From Betaproteobacteria bacterium (lineage in GTDB: Bacteria > Pseudomonadota > Gammaproteobacteria > Burkholderiales > SG8-41), in NCBI GenBank assembly GCA_025356695.1, contig JANXSE010000202.1:1-56857 (forward strand): a DNA stretch of 56,857 nucleotides, written 5' to 3'. Both the position numbers and the translations under genes were made by a program. A model generated the notes under the pieces. That model was not told the DNA's origin. It saw only the letters and a program-made list of their open reading frames with translations, and did no database searches. Below are positions 6,072-14,229 of this stretch, one piece after another (the stretch's first letter is position 1; each line of letters starts with the position of its first letter).

Positions 6072-7274
6072 TCAAACTCGTTCGATGATGACGGCCATGC
6101 CCTGACCGCCGCCGATGCACAGGCTGGTCAGTGCGTAACGTCCACCCGTGCGCTGCAACTGGCGTGCTGCGGTCAGTGCAAGGCGCGCACCAGATGCGCC
6201 AAGCGGATGGCCGACGGCGATTGCGCCGCCATTCGGGTTGACGCGCTTGTCGTCGAATGCAACGCCGAGGCCTTTCAGGCATGACAGCACCTGGGCGGCA
6301 AAGGCTTCGTTGATTTCGATGATGTCCATGTCCTTGATGGTGAGGCCGGCGCGCTCAAGTGCCTTCTTCGATGCGGCGACCGGGCCGATGCCCATGATGT
6401 CAGGCCGCACCCCCGCCGAGGCGGTGGCGACAATGCGCGCGATCGGTTTTGAGCCGGCTTTTTCACCGGCCTTCAGGTTGCCCATCATGATGGCGACCGC
6501 ACCGTCGTTGACACCCGAGGCGTTGCCGGCCGTCGTCACGCCGCCTTCGTACAGCGGCTTCATCTTGACCAGCGTTGCCATGTCGGTGGTCGGGCGCGGA
6601 TGTTCGTCATCGGCAACCGACGGAACGGGGCCTTTGCGCGTCGGCGGCATTTCGACCGGGGCGATTTCGCCATTGAAAAAGCCTTCGCCTTTGGCGGCGG
6701 CAAATTTCTGTTGCGACGACAGCGCGAATTGATCGGCTTGCTCGCGCGTGATGCCATATTCGCGTGCCAGGTTGTCCGACGTCTGCGGCATCTGGTGATC
6801 GCCGAATTTTTTGGTCAGTTTCGGGTTCGAGAAACGCGGGCCGATGGTGCTGTCGAAAATGCGCATTTCGCGACCGAACGGGCTTTCGGTTTTGGCGAAG
6901 ACAAACGGCGCGCGGCTCATGCTTTCGACGCCGCCGACAAGAAATACATCACCCTCGCCCGCTGTCAGCGAATGCGCGGCGTAAATGATCGAACCGAGAC
7001 CGCTGGCGCAATTGCGCTGCAGAACGGTGCCTGGAATTTCGATCGGCAAATCGGCCGAAAGCGCAGCATGGCGCGCCACGCAACGTGCATCTTCACCGGC
7101 CTGATTGGCACAACCAAGAACAATGTCCTCGATCTGTTCAGCTTTGAATTTGGTGACCGCCATCACCGCGCGGATGGCGCTGGCCATCAGGTCGTCGGGG
7201 CGCACTTTGGCGAGCGATCCGGCATAACGTCCGAACGGCGTGCGCAGACCTTCGTAAATATAGGCGTCGAGCAT
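6072..7274 (-). CDS. Thiolase, 3-oxoadipyl-CoA/acetyl-CoA acyltransferase type
   Basis: This 400-residue thiolase should cleave a 3-oxoacyl-CoA with CoA to acetyl-CoA and a shortened acyl-CoA in the cytoplasm. Active-site residues are visible: Cys89 (QRNCASGLGS), His356 (GHPLGASGAR) and Cys386 (SLCIGGGQG), along with NEAFAAQ. The sequence strongly resembles the PcaF/PaaJ branch (GCANQAGED, VESMSRAPFVFAK, TIGPRFSNP, DEHPRP), suggesting 3-oxoadipyl-CoA or a related dicarboxylyl-CoA substrate. The exact substrate is an inference. AAAGGA lies six bases upstream of the ATG at 7274. It lies 33 bp after the dehydrogenase gene and 14 bp before the UGSC gene. Confidence 0.9.
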   Translation of the reverse strand: MLDAYIYEGLRTPFGRYAGSLAKVRPDDLMASAIRAVMAVTKFKAEQIEDIVLGCANQAGEDARCVARHAALSADLPIEIPGTVLQRNCASGLGSIIYAAHSLTAGEGDVFLVGGVESMSRAPFVFAKTESPFGREMRIFDSTIGPRFSNPKLTKKFGDHQMPQTSDNLAREYGITREQADQFALSSQQKFAAAKGEGFFNGEIAPVEMPPTRKGPVPSVADDEHPRPTTDMATLVKMKPLYEGGVTTAGNASGVNDGAVAIMMGNLKAGEKAGSKPIARIVATASAGVRPDIMGIGPVAASKKALERAGLTIKDMDIIEINEAFAAQVLSCLKGLGVAFDDKRVNPNGGAIAVGHPLGASGARLALTAARQLQRTGGRYALTSLCIGGGQGMAVIIERV

Positions 7275-7307
7275 GTGAAATCCTTTATCAGTGACTTTGT
7301 ATTTGGA

Positions 7308-8837
7308 TCAGGCTTCGGGAGTCAGCGCCGAGACGCCGAGTTTGGCGCGTCGCGTCAGCCAGATGTTCGGGCGGTAGCGCGGATCGGCATAAATGCGGTT
7401 CATCGACGACAGCACCCTGTGGATGCGGTTGACGCCGAGCGTGTCGGCAAAACGGAACGGGCCGTTCGGATAATTCAGGCCGAGCGTCACAGCTTTGTCG
7501 ATGTCGGCGGCGGTACCGGTGCGGCTCTGCGCGATCGAGCAGCCGATGTTGACGATCATCGCAACGATGCGTTGCGCGATGAAGCCCGGACTGTCGTGGC
7601 AGACTGTAACGGGCACGCCGTCGCTGGCCAGCAGGCCGTGCGCGGCGTCGCGATAAGCTGGATCGGTGACGGTGGTCGTCATAATGGTGCGACGCTTGAC
7701 CATCGGGAACAGCGTATCGACGGCGATCGTCCGTTTGGGATCGAGTTCCTGCTCGACGGCACAGCTGGTGGCGTCTTCGCCGATCGGTGTGACGAGGCAC
7801 AGCGCTTTGGCACTCGGTATGGCGCCGCTTTCTATCGTCACCCCCATTTTTGACAGCAACTCGTTCAGCAATGTGTAGCCCTTGGCGTCCGCTTTGCTGA
7901 TCCAGACGCTGGACGGACGCGCTGCCGGCGCCGGTGCTTCCGGCGGCACGGTCGGTTTCATATCGGCATCGTATTTGTAAAAACCGTTCTTGGTCTTGCG
8001 ACCGAGCACGCCGGCTTCATAACGCGACTGCATGATCAGGTTGGGGCGGTAACGCTGTTCGTCGAAAAACTGGTCGTAGATGAGTTTCGACGCCGGTTGC
8101 GTCACATCAAGGCCGGTGAGGTCCATCAATTCGAACGGCCCCATGCGGAAGCCGCAGACGTCGCGCATGACACGATCGACATCGGCAAAGTTCGAAACGC
8201 CCTCATACACAAGGTGCGACGCTTCCAGCGTAAAGCCGCGTCCGACCTGGTTGACGAGAAAACCCGGCGCATCGTTGCAGCGCACCGGCTCGCGCGTCAT
8301 GCGCCTGCCGATCACGGTCAAGGCTTCGCACACCCACTCTTCGGTCTGCAGTCCGGCAATGACTTCAACCAGGCGCATCAAGGGTACCGGATTGAAGAAA
8401 TGGAAGCCGGCAAAACGCTGCGGCGTTTTCAGTTTGGCGCCGATCGTTGTCACCGACAGCGATGAAGTATTCGATGCCAGGATGCAGTCGGCCGCGACGA
8501 TGCCTTCGAGTTCGCCGAAGACCTGGCGTTTTACGTCCAGATTTTCCACCACGGCTTCGATCACTGCATGGCAGGGTTTGAAATCAGCCAGCGCATTGGC
8601 AACCTTGACGCGGGCCAGCGCGGCGGCGGCGTCTTCCTTGCTCATGCTGCCCTTTTCGGCTGCACGCATCAGCATCTTGCCGATGAATTCACGCGCTTCG
8701 GCGGCAGCACCCGGCTTTGCATCCATCATCAGCACGTTAATACCGCCCGCGGCGGCAACCTGCACAATCCCTCGCCCCATGGCGCCTGAACCGAGTACGC
8801 CGATCGTCAGATCGGCCCTGTTTGCATCGAATGCCAT
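7308..8837 (-). CDS. 3-hydroxyacyl-CoA dehydrogenase, PaaC/PaaH-like, two C-terminal domains
   Basis: This 509-residue NAD-dependent 3-hydroxyacyl-CoA dehydrogenase oxidises a 3-hydroxyacyl-CoA to the 3-oxo form used by the thiolase downstream. The N-terminal Rossmann motif is GVLGSGAMGRGIVQVAAAGG. ASNTSSLSVT and FHFFNPVPLMRLVEV are the family catalytic and binding segments, with His in GFHFFNPV. The length of about 500 residues, with two 3HCDH C-terminal domains (about 190-285 and 410-505), matches the phenylacetate enzyme PaaC/PaaH rather than the 280-residue FadB2 type. Its ATG overlaps the stop of the hydratase gene by one base (TGATG). It acts in the middle of the operon's beta-oxidation-like sequence. 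Confidence 0.9.
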   Translation of the reverse strand: MAFDANRADLTIGVLGSGAMGRGIVQVAAAGGINVLMMDAKPGAAAEAREFIGKMLMRAAEKGSMSKEDAAAALARVKVANALADFKPCHAVIEAVVENLDVKRQVFGELEGIVAADCILASNTSSLSVTTIGAKLKTPQRFAGFHFFNPVPLMRLVEVIAGLQTEEWVCEALTVIGRRMTREPVRCNDAPGFLVNQVGRGFTLEASHLVYEGVSNFADVDRVMRDVCGFRMGPFELMDLTGLDVTQPASKLIYDQFFDEQRYRPNLIMQSRYEAGVLGRKTKNGFYKYDADMKPTVPPEAPAPAARPSSVWISKADAKGYTLLNELLSKMGVTIESGAIPSAKALCLVTPIGEDATSCAVEQELDPKRTIAVDTLFPMVKRRTIMTTTVTDPAYRDAAHGLLASDGVPVTVCHDSPGFIAQRIVAMIVNIGCSIAQSRTGTAADIDKAVTLGLNYPNGPFRFADTLGVNRIHRVLSSMNRIYADPRYRPNIWLTRRAKLGVSALTPEA

Positions 8838-9631
8838 CAGATCCCCTTAAACACCGGTTTACGTTTTTCCATGAATGCGGTTTGCCCTTCGATGTAATCC
8901 TGGCTGGCAAAACAGGCGTCAACCATTTTCTGGCAGCCCTCAAGATCGCGATCGGCCGGATCTTTAACGTATTCGAGTATGCTGCGTTTGACTGCGGCAA
9001 TCGTCAGCGGCGCATTGCCGACGATCGTTGTGGCGTAATCGCGCACGTATTTTTCCAGTTCGGCCACCGGCAACACGCGGTTGACCAGTCCCATGGCGAC
9101 CGCTTCCTGTGCGCTGAACTGGCGGGCGGTATAAAAAATCTCCGCGGCGAATTGCGGGCCGACGATGTCCGACAGGCGCTTGATGCCGACAAAACGGTAA
9201 CCGAGCCCCAGTTTCGCGGCCGGCACGCCAAAACGCGCGTCATCTGCGGCGATGCGTATGTCGCAGGCGACCGCAATGCCGGTGCCGCCGCCAATGCAAT
9301 AACCGCGCACCATGGCAATGGTCGGTTTCGGGCAATTGACCAGTGCCTTGTTGGCAGCGTCGGCCATCGCGTTGTATTCGGCAACGGCTTCCGGCCCGGT
9401 ACGTCTTTCCTTGAATTGCGAGATGTCGGCGCCGGCGACGAAGGCTTTTTCTCCCGCCCCTTTGAGAATGATGACGCGGACGTCCGGATCTTTTGAGAAT
9501 TCACTCAGCACTTCGGCCATGCCCTGCCACATTTCAAACGACATGGCGTTGTGGCGCGCAGGATTGTTGAAGGTGATCCAGCCGATGCCGTTCTCTTTCT
9601 CGGCGACGAGTTTGTCGGTCAGCGTTTGCAT
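8837..9631 (-). CDS. Enoyl-CoA hydratase/isomerase (crotonase) family protein without the usual catalytic glutamates
   Basis: This 264-residue crotonase-fold protein keeps the oxyanion-hole elements AGADI (66-70) and CIGGGTGIA (112-120). At the two positions that carry catalytic Glu in classical enoyl-CoA hydratase it has Gly118 (in GGGTGIA) and Ala138 (in FGVPAAKLGLGY). It is therefore unlikely to hydrate by the textbook mechanism. It may be an isomerase, hydrolase or other CoA-ester enzyme, or use different residues. Members of this FGVPAAKLGLGY subgroup are common in Burkholderiales and usually annotated as hydratase. It is the first gene of the operon; AAGGAAAATA precedes the ATG at 9631. 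Confidence 0.85.
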   Translation of the reverse strand: MQTLTDKLVAEKENGIGWITFNNPARHNAMSFEMWQGMAEVLSEFSKDPDVRVIILKGAGEKAFVAGADISQFKERRTGPEAVAEYNAMADAANKALVNCPKPTIAMVRGYCIGGGTGIAVACDIRIAADDARFGVPAAKLGLGYRFVGIKRLSDIVGPQFAAEIFYTARQFSAQEAVAMGLVNRVLPVAELEKYVRDYATTIVGNAPLTIAAVKRSILEYVKDPADRDLEGCQKMVDACFASQDYIEGQTAFMEKRKPVFKGI

Positions 9632-9666
9632 TATTTTCCTTGTGGGTTTTGCGCTACAGGGAGGTC

Positions 9667-9688
9667 AATCGGTACGACTTTCCCGATT
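9667..9688. promoter_or_regulatory. Inverted repeat upstream of the catabolic operon, possible operator
   Basis: AATCGG (9667-9672) and CCGATT (9683-9688) form a 6 bp inverted repeat with a 10-base spacer. It lies 36-57 bases upstream of the first gene of the CoA-ester operon and has the size of a dimeric repressor site. No regulator gene lies beside it, and the assignment rests on symmetry and position only. Confidence 0.3.
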
Positions 9689-9740
9689 TTAATGCAATAA
9701 CGCCCAGCGGGAAAATGCACGCCGCACTTCGCGGCCTGGC

Positions 9741-10379
9741 TCAGCGGCGGGAGGTGAACTTCAGGCTGCGGATGAAACTTTCGCCTTCGTCCCGCAGCAA
9801 GGTGCCGATTTCCGAGGGCAGGCCGCGTTCCGTGTAACTGACGTCGATCGCCAGATTTTTGTTGGTGGTATGCAGACAACTCAAACCGACGGTTTCTGCC
9901 AGCAGCGCTCTGCCCTTCGCATTCGCGGCGCCACGGTCTTCCGTTTTGGTCTGGTAGCGCACGCAAAACGGCCCGGATTCGGGATCGAGTTCGACGGCCG
10001 CAATGGTGATCTTGCTGCGTGCATCCCCCGGATTGTCCGCGAGCTGCTTTGCCACGTGGTCACGAAAGCCCTCAGGGTTTTCAAAAGCCTCGTCGACCGG
10101 CGCGGACAGTGCGATCGCGATGAAAGAATGGGTGGGTGAACCGAGGCGTTTGCCGAAGTAAATGAAATGCCGTTCCTTTTTCATCTCAAACCAGCTCTGC
10201 CCCTGTGGCGGCATGATTTCATAGCCGTCCATCCGGTAGGGTTTGGCGGGACTCGGAATCGGCGTGGCGTACAGTTGCGCGTTTGCTCCACCCGCGACCG
10301 TGGCGAACAAAGACAATGCAGCGAAAATGCGAATGATCTGGCGCAAACAATGTGCGGCGCCTGGGTGACGTCGAAGCAT
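9741..10379 (-). CDS. Uncharacterised secreted protein
   Basis: This 212-residue protein has a basic N-terminus followed by a hydrophobic stretch ending VAGGANA, about residues 16-34, which reads as a Sec signal peptide. The product is thus probably periplasmic. I recognise no domain. The mature part carries DGYEIMPPQGQSWFEMKKER, a two-Cys pattern (FCVRYQ, SCLHTT) that could form a disulfide, and a C-terminal EGESFIRSLKF that looks like the end of a small alpha/beta fold. It stands alone between the catabolic operon and the cyclase gene, all on the same strand, with no evident functional link. The ATG at 10379 lacks a strong ribosome binding site, and a TTG 11 codons later is an alternative start. 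Confidence 0.7.
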   Translation of the reverse strand: MLRRHPGAAHCLRQIIRIFAALSLFATVAGGANAQLYATPIPSPAKPYRMDGYEIMPPQGQSWFEMKKERHFIYFGKRLGSPTHSFIAIALSAPVDEAFENPEGFRDHVAKQLADNPGDARSKITIAAVELDPESGPFCVRYQTKTEDRGAANAKGRALLAETVGLSCLHTTNKNLAIDVSYTERGLPSEIGTLLRDEGESFIRSLKFTSRR

Positions 10380-10471
10380 GACCGGTTCCGGACGAGCCCG
10401 CTTAAAAAAAGCTATTACAGCACAATCCCGGGTTTATTCCTGCATGCCTGGCGCGATTCGAAGCGATCCCT

Positions 10472-11986
10472 TCAGGCGGCAATGTTTACGTCAACGATTT
10501 CAGTCACCGCCAGCGCCGCGATCTCGCGAAACTTTTCGAAACGCCCTTCGTTCAGGTCCACCATGCCGGACAGCAGGGAAAAGCTCGAGCCGACGAAAAC
10601 ATCGCGGCCGTCGGCGGCGTGGCGGGTGATACCGTAACGCACCAAGCCTCTTTCGCCGGCTGACAGTTTTCCGATCAGACTTTTGGTCGCCCAGATTTTC
10701 CCGTGGCGCGCAAAGTCACTGAGGCGGCCGGCATGATTGATCGTATCGCCCAGCACGGCGAATTCGATGCTGGTGGCCGACTGAAAGGTGCCGAGCCACT
10801 CTTCGCCCTCGTTGACGCCAACATTGAGAAACAGTTCATTCAGCCAGTTCTTGCGAATTTGCCAAGCCTTGCTGATTTTCTGCATCTCGAGCTTGATTTC
10901 CTGCGCGCACAACAGCGAATTGAGGATGTAATTGCTGTCGGGTTGCGGAAAAAAGTAATAGACCATGCCGTCGCCGACGTGCTTGCCATGGGTGCCATAG
11001 TATTTGCGAAAGATCGGCCCCATTGCCGCCCAGATTTGATTGATCAGTTCGAAGTATTCCTCGGGCGGCAGCTCCGAACAGATTTTGACCGAGTGCTGCA
11101 GGTCGGCAACGATCACGGCCAGTGGCGTCAGTACGGGCAGGCGTTTGCGCAACAAGTCGCGGATGACCTCATCCCGACGCGCCAGAAAACCAAGCAGGGT
11201 ATCAACGTCGGTGGGGGTGGGAGCGTAAACCAGCAGTATGCCCTCGCGGAAAAACGAGGCATAGGCCTGATACGACTGCGCGGTACCGTCGGCGCGGGCG
11301 AGTTTCAGCGGCGCATCCAGTATCGCTCTCTTCTGCAGCGGTTCCGCCTCCGAATACATCGAATCGAGCAATTTGGCGCATTCGGCCGGAAGCTCCTTGC
11401 AGGCGCGCGCAAAGGCGGCGGCCGACAGGCGCCCTTTTGCCAGGGCCATGTGAAAGCCGAGCAGTTCCGTGTTTTTGGTCGCCGTTTCGGCGCTGTGGCA
11501 AATCAGCTGCAGGACGCCGCGGTTTTCGCTGTTGGGAGGCAGCGCGTCAAAACCGCCAAGGATTTCGCTGCGGGCCGCTTCATTGAACCAGACGACCTCG
11601 AAGTTGTAATTGACCATGTAGGCCGGATGCGGGATCTGGTCGATGCTGACGTGCAGTGCTGCGCCGTCGCTCGAGCGGGCGGCGAGATAGGAAACCTTTG
11701 CAGGTTCCGCTTCGTGGGGCGTTAGCTTCGGAGTTGCCGTTGCACCGCCCTCGTCTTTCATCTGATTCACGATATCCGACATGAACACTCCCTCGCGCTT
11801 GAGCCGCTGTATGGTGGTGATTCGTTCGACGGTGCTGTCCAGGAAATAACCCAGTTGACGCGCCCCTCCGCCGTCTTTGCCGGGATTCATTACGACCGGC
11901 TTGGCAAGCAACCCCAAGTTAATGTAATTATTGAGGGTTGCTCTTGAAATTCCAGTTAAATCAATTATTTGCTTGCTTGTTATCAC
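10472..11986 (-). CDS. MerR-type HTH - PAS - class III nucleotidyl cyclase fusion protein
   Basis: This 504-residue soluble protein has three recognisable parts. Residues 1-75 form a MerR-like winged helix-turn-helix (SKQIIDLTGISRATLNNYI, then the wing and RLKREGV). Residues about 112-150 form a PAS-like module (IPHPAYMVNYNFEVVWFNEAA). Residues about 285-460 form a class III adenylate/guanylate cyclase domain. Cyclase residues are intact by motif: metal aspartates Asp295 (VADLQHS) and Asp339 (HVGDGM), Lys335 in the adenine-recognition position, and Asn417 and Arg421 (TINHAGRL). It could be a transcription factor that also makes, or is controlled by, a cyclic nucleotide. The GTG start at 11986 is required to keep the helix-turn-helix complete; no ribosome binding site is evident, so the leader is short. 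DNA binding and cyclase activity are inferred. Confidence 0.8.
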   Translation of the reverse strand: MITSKQIIDLTGISRATLNNYINLGLLAKPVVMNPGKDGGGARQLGYFLDSTVERITTIQRLKREGVFMSDIVNQMKDEGGATATPKLTPHEAEPAKVSYLAARSSDGAALHVSIDQIPHPAYMVNYNFEVVWFNEAARSEILGGFDALPPNSENRGVLQLICHSAETATKNTELLGFHMALAKGRLSAAAFARACKELPAECAKLLDSMYSEAEPLQKRAILDAPLKLARADGTAQSYQAYASFFREGILLVYAPTPTDVDTLLGFLARRDEVIRDLLRKRLPVLTPLAVIVADLQHSVKICSELPPEEYFELINQIWAAMGPIFRKYYGTHGKHVGDGMVYYFFPQPDSNYILNSLLCAQEIKLEMQKISKAWQIRKNWLNELFLNVGVNEGEEWLGTFQSATSIEFAVLGDTINHAGRLSDFARHGKIWATKSLIGKLSAGERGLVRYGITRHAADGRDVFVGSSFSLLSGMVDLNEGRFEKFREIAALAVTEIVDVNIAA

Positions 11987-12016
11987 GTTTTAATTAAGCA
12001 AATTCGATAGGAATAA

Positions 12017-12045
12017 ACTGTATAGTTAGACAGTCTAATTGTCAA
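12017..12045 (-). promoter_or_regulatory. Promoter of the HTH-PAS-cyclase gene with a palindrome in the spacer
   Basis: On the minus strand TTGACA (12045-12040) is a perfect -35 box. A -10 follows as TACAGT (12022-12017, spacer 17) or TATACA (12024-12019, spacer 15). Between the boxes lies the near-perfect palindrome TTAGACTGTCTAA (12038-12026). MerR-type regulators bind dyads placed exactly there, so autoregulation by the gene's own N-terminal domain is the natural reading. Confidence 0.6.
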
Positions 12046-12141
12046 GCATATTTACTTGAACAGTCCAAATATGTGCCGTAGCGATAAAATCCCGAGGCTC
12101 AAAATGGGCTCGAACGCGGCCGGATTGGAAGCGCGAAACTA

Positions 12142-12588
12142 TTAGTGAGGATTGCCGAGACGGTATTTTGGAATCGGCACCGAGACGACGTCGATGCCCT
12201 CCTCCCGCAACTCTGCGACATCGTCGGGGGACGCATTACCGCGTATGGGCCGTTCGGGCGCCTCGCTGTAATGGATTTTGCGTGCCTCTTCAGGAAAGGC
12301 GTCGCCGACGTCCTCGGTATTGGCAATCACGTGTTCGACGAACTGACTGATGGCTTTATGAAATACCGCCTGTTGCGCCACACCCTCGCCCGTGGTCGAC
12401 GGCTTTGAGGCAACCTTGGTGGCGCCCGTGTTCACGTAGGGGGCGTGCAATTCCTTGTTGACCTGATCAGTGCCGCAGACCGGGCAACTGAGCAGCTTCG
12501 AAGCGCGCTGCGCCTCAAATTTCGCGCTCGATTCAAACCATCCCTCAAAGCGGTGGTCATTATCGCAGCTCAGATTGAAGACTATCAT
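12142..12588 (-). CDS. DUF1178 family protein
   Basis: This 148-residue protein of the DUF1178 family is widespread in alpha- and betaproteobacteria and has no known function. Its N-terminus MIVFNLSCDNDHRFEGWF and the CPVC motif at residues 35-38, with Cys8 before it, resemble a small zinc-ribbon-like half site. The C-terminal part (FPEEARKIHYSEAPERPIRG) is the most conserved segment of the family as I remember it. It is transcribed divergently from the amidohydrolase gene at 12778 and stands alone. The start at 12588 is the only sensible ATG. Confidence 0.85.
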   Translation of the reverse strand: MIVFNLSCDNDHRFEGWFESSAKFEAQRASKLLSCPVCGTDQVNKELHAPYVNTGATKVASKPSTTGEGVAQQAVFHKAISQFVEHVIANTEDVGDAFPEEARKIHYSEAPERPIRGNASPDDVAELREEGIDVVSVPIPKYRLGNPH

Positions 12589-12777
12589 CGATCAAATGCG
12601 CGTTTGGTTAGCGGCATTGCCCGTGGATTTTTGGAAAATTACCTGTAAACAGGTATTTGGACGCCCGGTGAATCGTTTCGGCGGGCTAAAATTTCACCCG
12701 CAGATTATATCAGTCAGGCACCCTACGCCTGAGCAACGCCATTGCGTTTAATGAAAAACTCCCGGGGATATAGGCAG

Positions 12778-13701
12778 ATGACCGATAAAAACGCAGACCT
12801 CTCACTCGCGCCGATCATCGATGCTCACCACCATATCTGGCGCGTCAACGACGTGCCCTGGCTGTGCGGGCCGCAGGTACCGCGGATTTTTGGAGACTAT
12901 GCTGCACTCCGCCGCGATTACCTTGTGCAGCAGTTTGCGGCAGAAATAGCCCCGCACGGTGTCGTGCAATCGGTTTATATCCAGTTGAACGTCGGGCCCG
13001 GCCGCGAAGTGGACGAGGTACGCTGGATACAGGCTGATGCTGACGCGCATCGCTTTCCGCAGGGCATCGTCGGCTACGCCGATCTGGGCGCGCCCGATGT
13101 AGCAGCAATCCTCGACCGACAAATGGCGTCGCCCAACCTGCGTGGCATCCGGCAACAGCTGCATTGGCACAAGAATCCGCTGTACTGCTTCGCTCCCTGC
13201 CCGGACCTCATGAATGCCCCGGCCTGGCAGGCCGGGCTGCGTGAGCTTGAGAAGCGCAACCTTTTGTTTGAATTGCAGATATTTACATCTCAAATGACGG
13301 ATGCGGCACGCCTCGTCAGGCAGTTTCCGGGGGTAACGTTTGTGTTGCTGCACGCCGGCATGCTCGAAGATCGCAGCCCGGACGGCTGGGCGGCGTGGCG
13401 GTTGGGTATGGCGCAGCTTGCCGCGTGCTCCAACGTCTGCGTCAAATTGTCGGGCTTGGGCACATTTGAACACCAATGTTCCGTCGCACTGTGGCAGCCG
13501 GTTGTGCGCGAAACGTTGTCGATGTTCGGGCCGGAGCGCTGCATCTATGGCAGCAATTATCCGATCGAGAAATTATGGACGAGCTATGGGCAGATCATCG
13601 CGGTGATGCAGGAATGCACGGATCACCTGACGGCCAGCGTGCGCCGGGCCGTGTTTCACGACAACGCGCAACGGGTTTACCGTTTGCAAACTGCGAAATA
13701 A
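12778..13701 (+). CDS. Amidohydrolase 2 family metal-dependent hydrolase
   Basis: This 307-residue TIM-barrel amidohydrolase belongs to the Amidohydro_2 family (L-fuconolactonase / 2-pyrone-4,6-dicarboxylate lactonase type). The N-terminal metal motif is IIDAHHHIW. Further landmarks are GIRQQLHW, a His in FVLLHAGM, and the distal Asn/Tyr motif YGSNYPIE where other members have GSDWP. It probably opens a lactone or cleaves a related ring or carboxylate. The ATG at 12778 is chosen because MTDKN directly precedes the domain and AGG lies just upstream; an ATG at 12751 and a TTG at 12742 are in frame. It converges on tRNA-Leu, so any readthrough would oppose the tRNA cluster. Confidence 0.82.
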   Translation: MTDKNADLSLAPIIDAHHHIWRVNDVPWLCGPQVPRIFGDYAALRRDYLVQQFAAEIAPHGVVQSVYIQLNVGPGREVDEVRWIQADADAHRFPQGIVGYADLGAPDVAAILDRQMASPNLRGIRQQLHWHKNPLYCFAPCPDLMNAPAWQAGLRELEKRNLLFELQIFTSQMTDAARLVRQFPGVTFVLLHAGMLEDRSPDGWAAWRLGMAQLAACSNVCVKLSGLGTFEHQCSVALWQPVVRETLSMFGPERCIYGSNYPIEKLWTSYGQIIAVMQECTDHLTASVRRAVFHDNAQRVYRLQTAK

Positions 13702-13704
13702 ATT

Positions 13705-13794
13705 TGGTACCCGGGGCCGGAATCGAACCGGCATGGCTTGTTTAAGGCCGAGGGATTTTAAGTCCCTTGTGTCTACCAGTTTCACCACCCGGGC
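13705..13794 (-). tRNA. tRNA-Leu (TAA)
   Basis: The minus strand gives a class II tRNA of 90 bases including an encoded CCA. The acceptor stem is GCCCGGG/CCCGGGT, the anticodon loop CTTAAAA carries TAA, the variable arm is long (CGGCCTTAAACAAGCC), and the T-loop is GGTTCGATT. The long variable arm and the anticodon identify leucine. It is the last of three tRNAs downstream of pgsA. Confidence 0.95.
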
Positions 13795-13805
13795 ATGCGG
13801 AAATC

Positions 13806-13879
13806 TGGAGGCGCGGGGCGGAGTCGAACCGCCCTGGAAGGATTTGCAATCCTCTGCATAACCGCTTTGCTACCGCGCC
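13806..13879 (-). tRNA. tRNA-Cys (GCA)
   Basis: A 74-base tRNA with CCA encoded. The acceptor stem is GGCGCGG/CCGCGCC, the anticodon loop is TTGCAAA (GCA), the T-loop is GGTTCGACT, and the discriminator base is T, as expected for cysteine. It sits 11 bases before tRNA-Leu, probably in the same transcript. Confidence 0.95.
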
Positions 13880-14115
13880 AAACTGACTAGTCTACCGGCC
13901 TGAAGATCCATGCCTTGCACCCGACTCGGGCGGTGCATTGACCTCGTTGCGATGTTGCGAGCCGGCGCTTTGAACCGGGGGAAAATGCCATGCGATGCAC
14001 GCACCGCCGCGAAATTCCCGATTTTTTGGGGGCATTACGAGGAGCTTCGCCCCCGTGCCCGGAAGCCCCTCTGCGACCCGCCGCCTGTGTGCTGCGTCAA
14101 CGGGTCTTCGAATTC

Positions 14116-14191
14116 TGGAGCGGGAAAGGAGTCTCGAACTCCCGACCTCAACCTTGGCAAGGTTGCGCTCTACCAACTGAGCTATTCCCGC
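14116..14191 (-). tRNA. tRNA-Gly (GCC)
   Basis: A 76-base tRNA with CCA encoded. The acceptor stem is GCGGGAA/TTCCCGC, the D-loop contains AGTTGGTAGAG, the anticodon loop TTGCCAA carries GCC, and the T-loop is AGTTCGAGA. It lies 38 bases downstream of pgsA, the usual order in betaproteobacteria. A 224-base spacer to tRNA-Cys contains a GGGGGC/GCCCCC hairpin (14028-14054) but no gene. Confidence 0.96.
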
Positions 14192-14229
14192 GTTATGCCG
14201 GCGCATTATACGCAAATTCCCGGCCCAAC

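Noticed and set aside
6600..7853. Long open frame on the plus strand opposite the thiolase and dehydrogenase genes
   Set aside because: It is antisense to well-supported genes, has no family resemblance, and is of the kind expected in GC-rich coding DNA.
14028..14054. GGGGGC/GCCCCC hairpin between tRNA-Gly and tRNA-Cys as a terminator
   Set aside because: On the minus strand, the transcribed strand, no T-run follows the stem. The three tRNAs are probably processed from one transcript.
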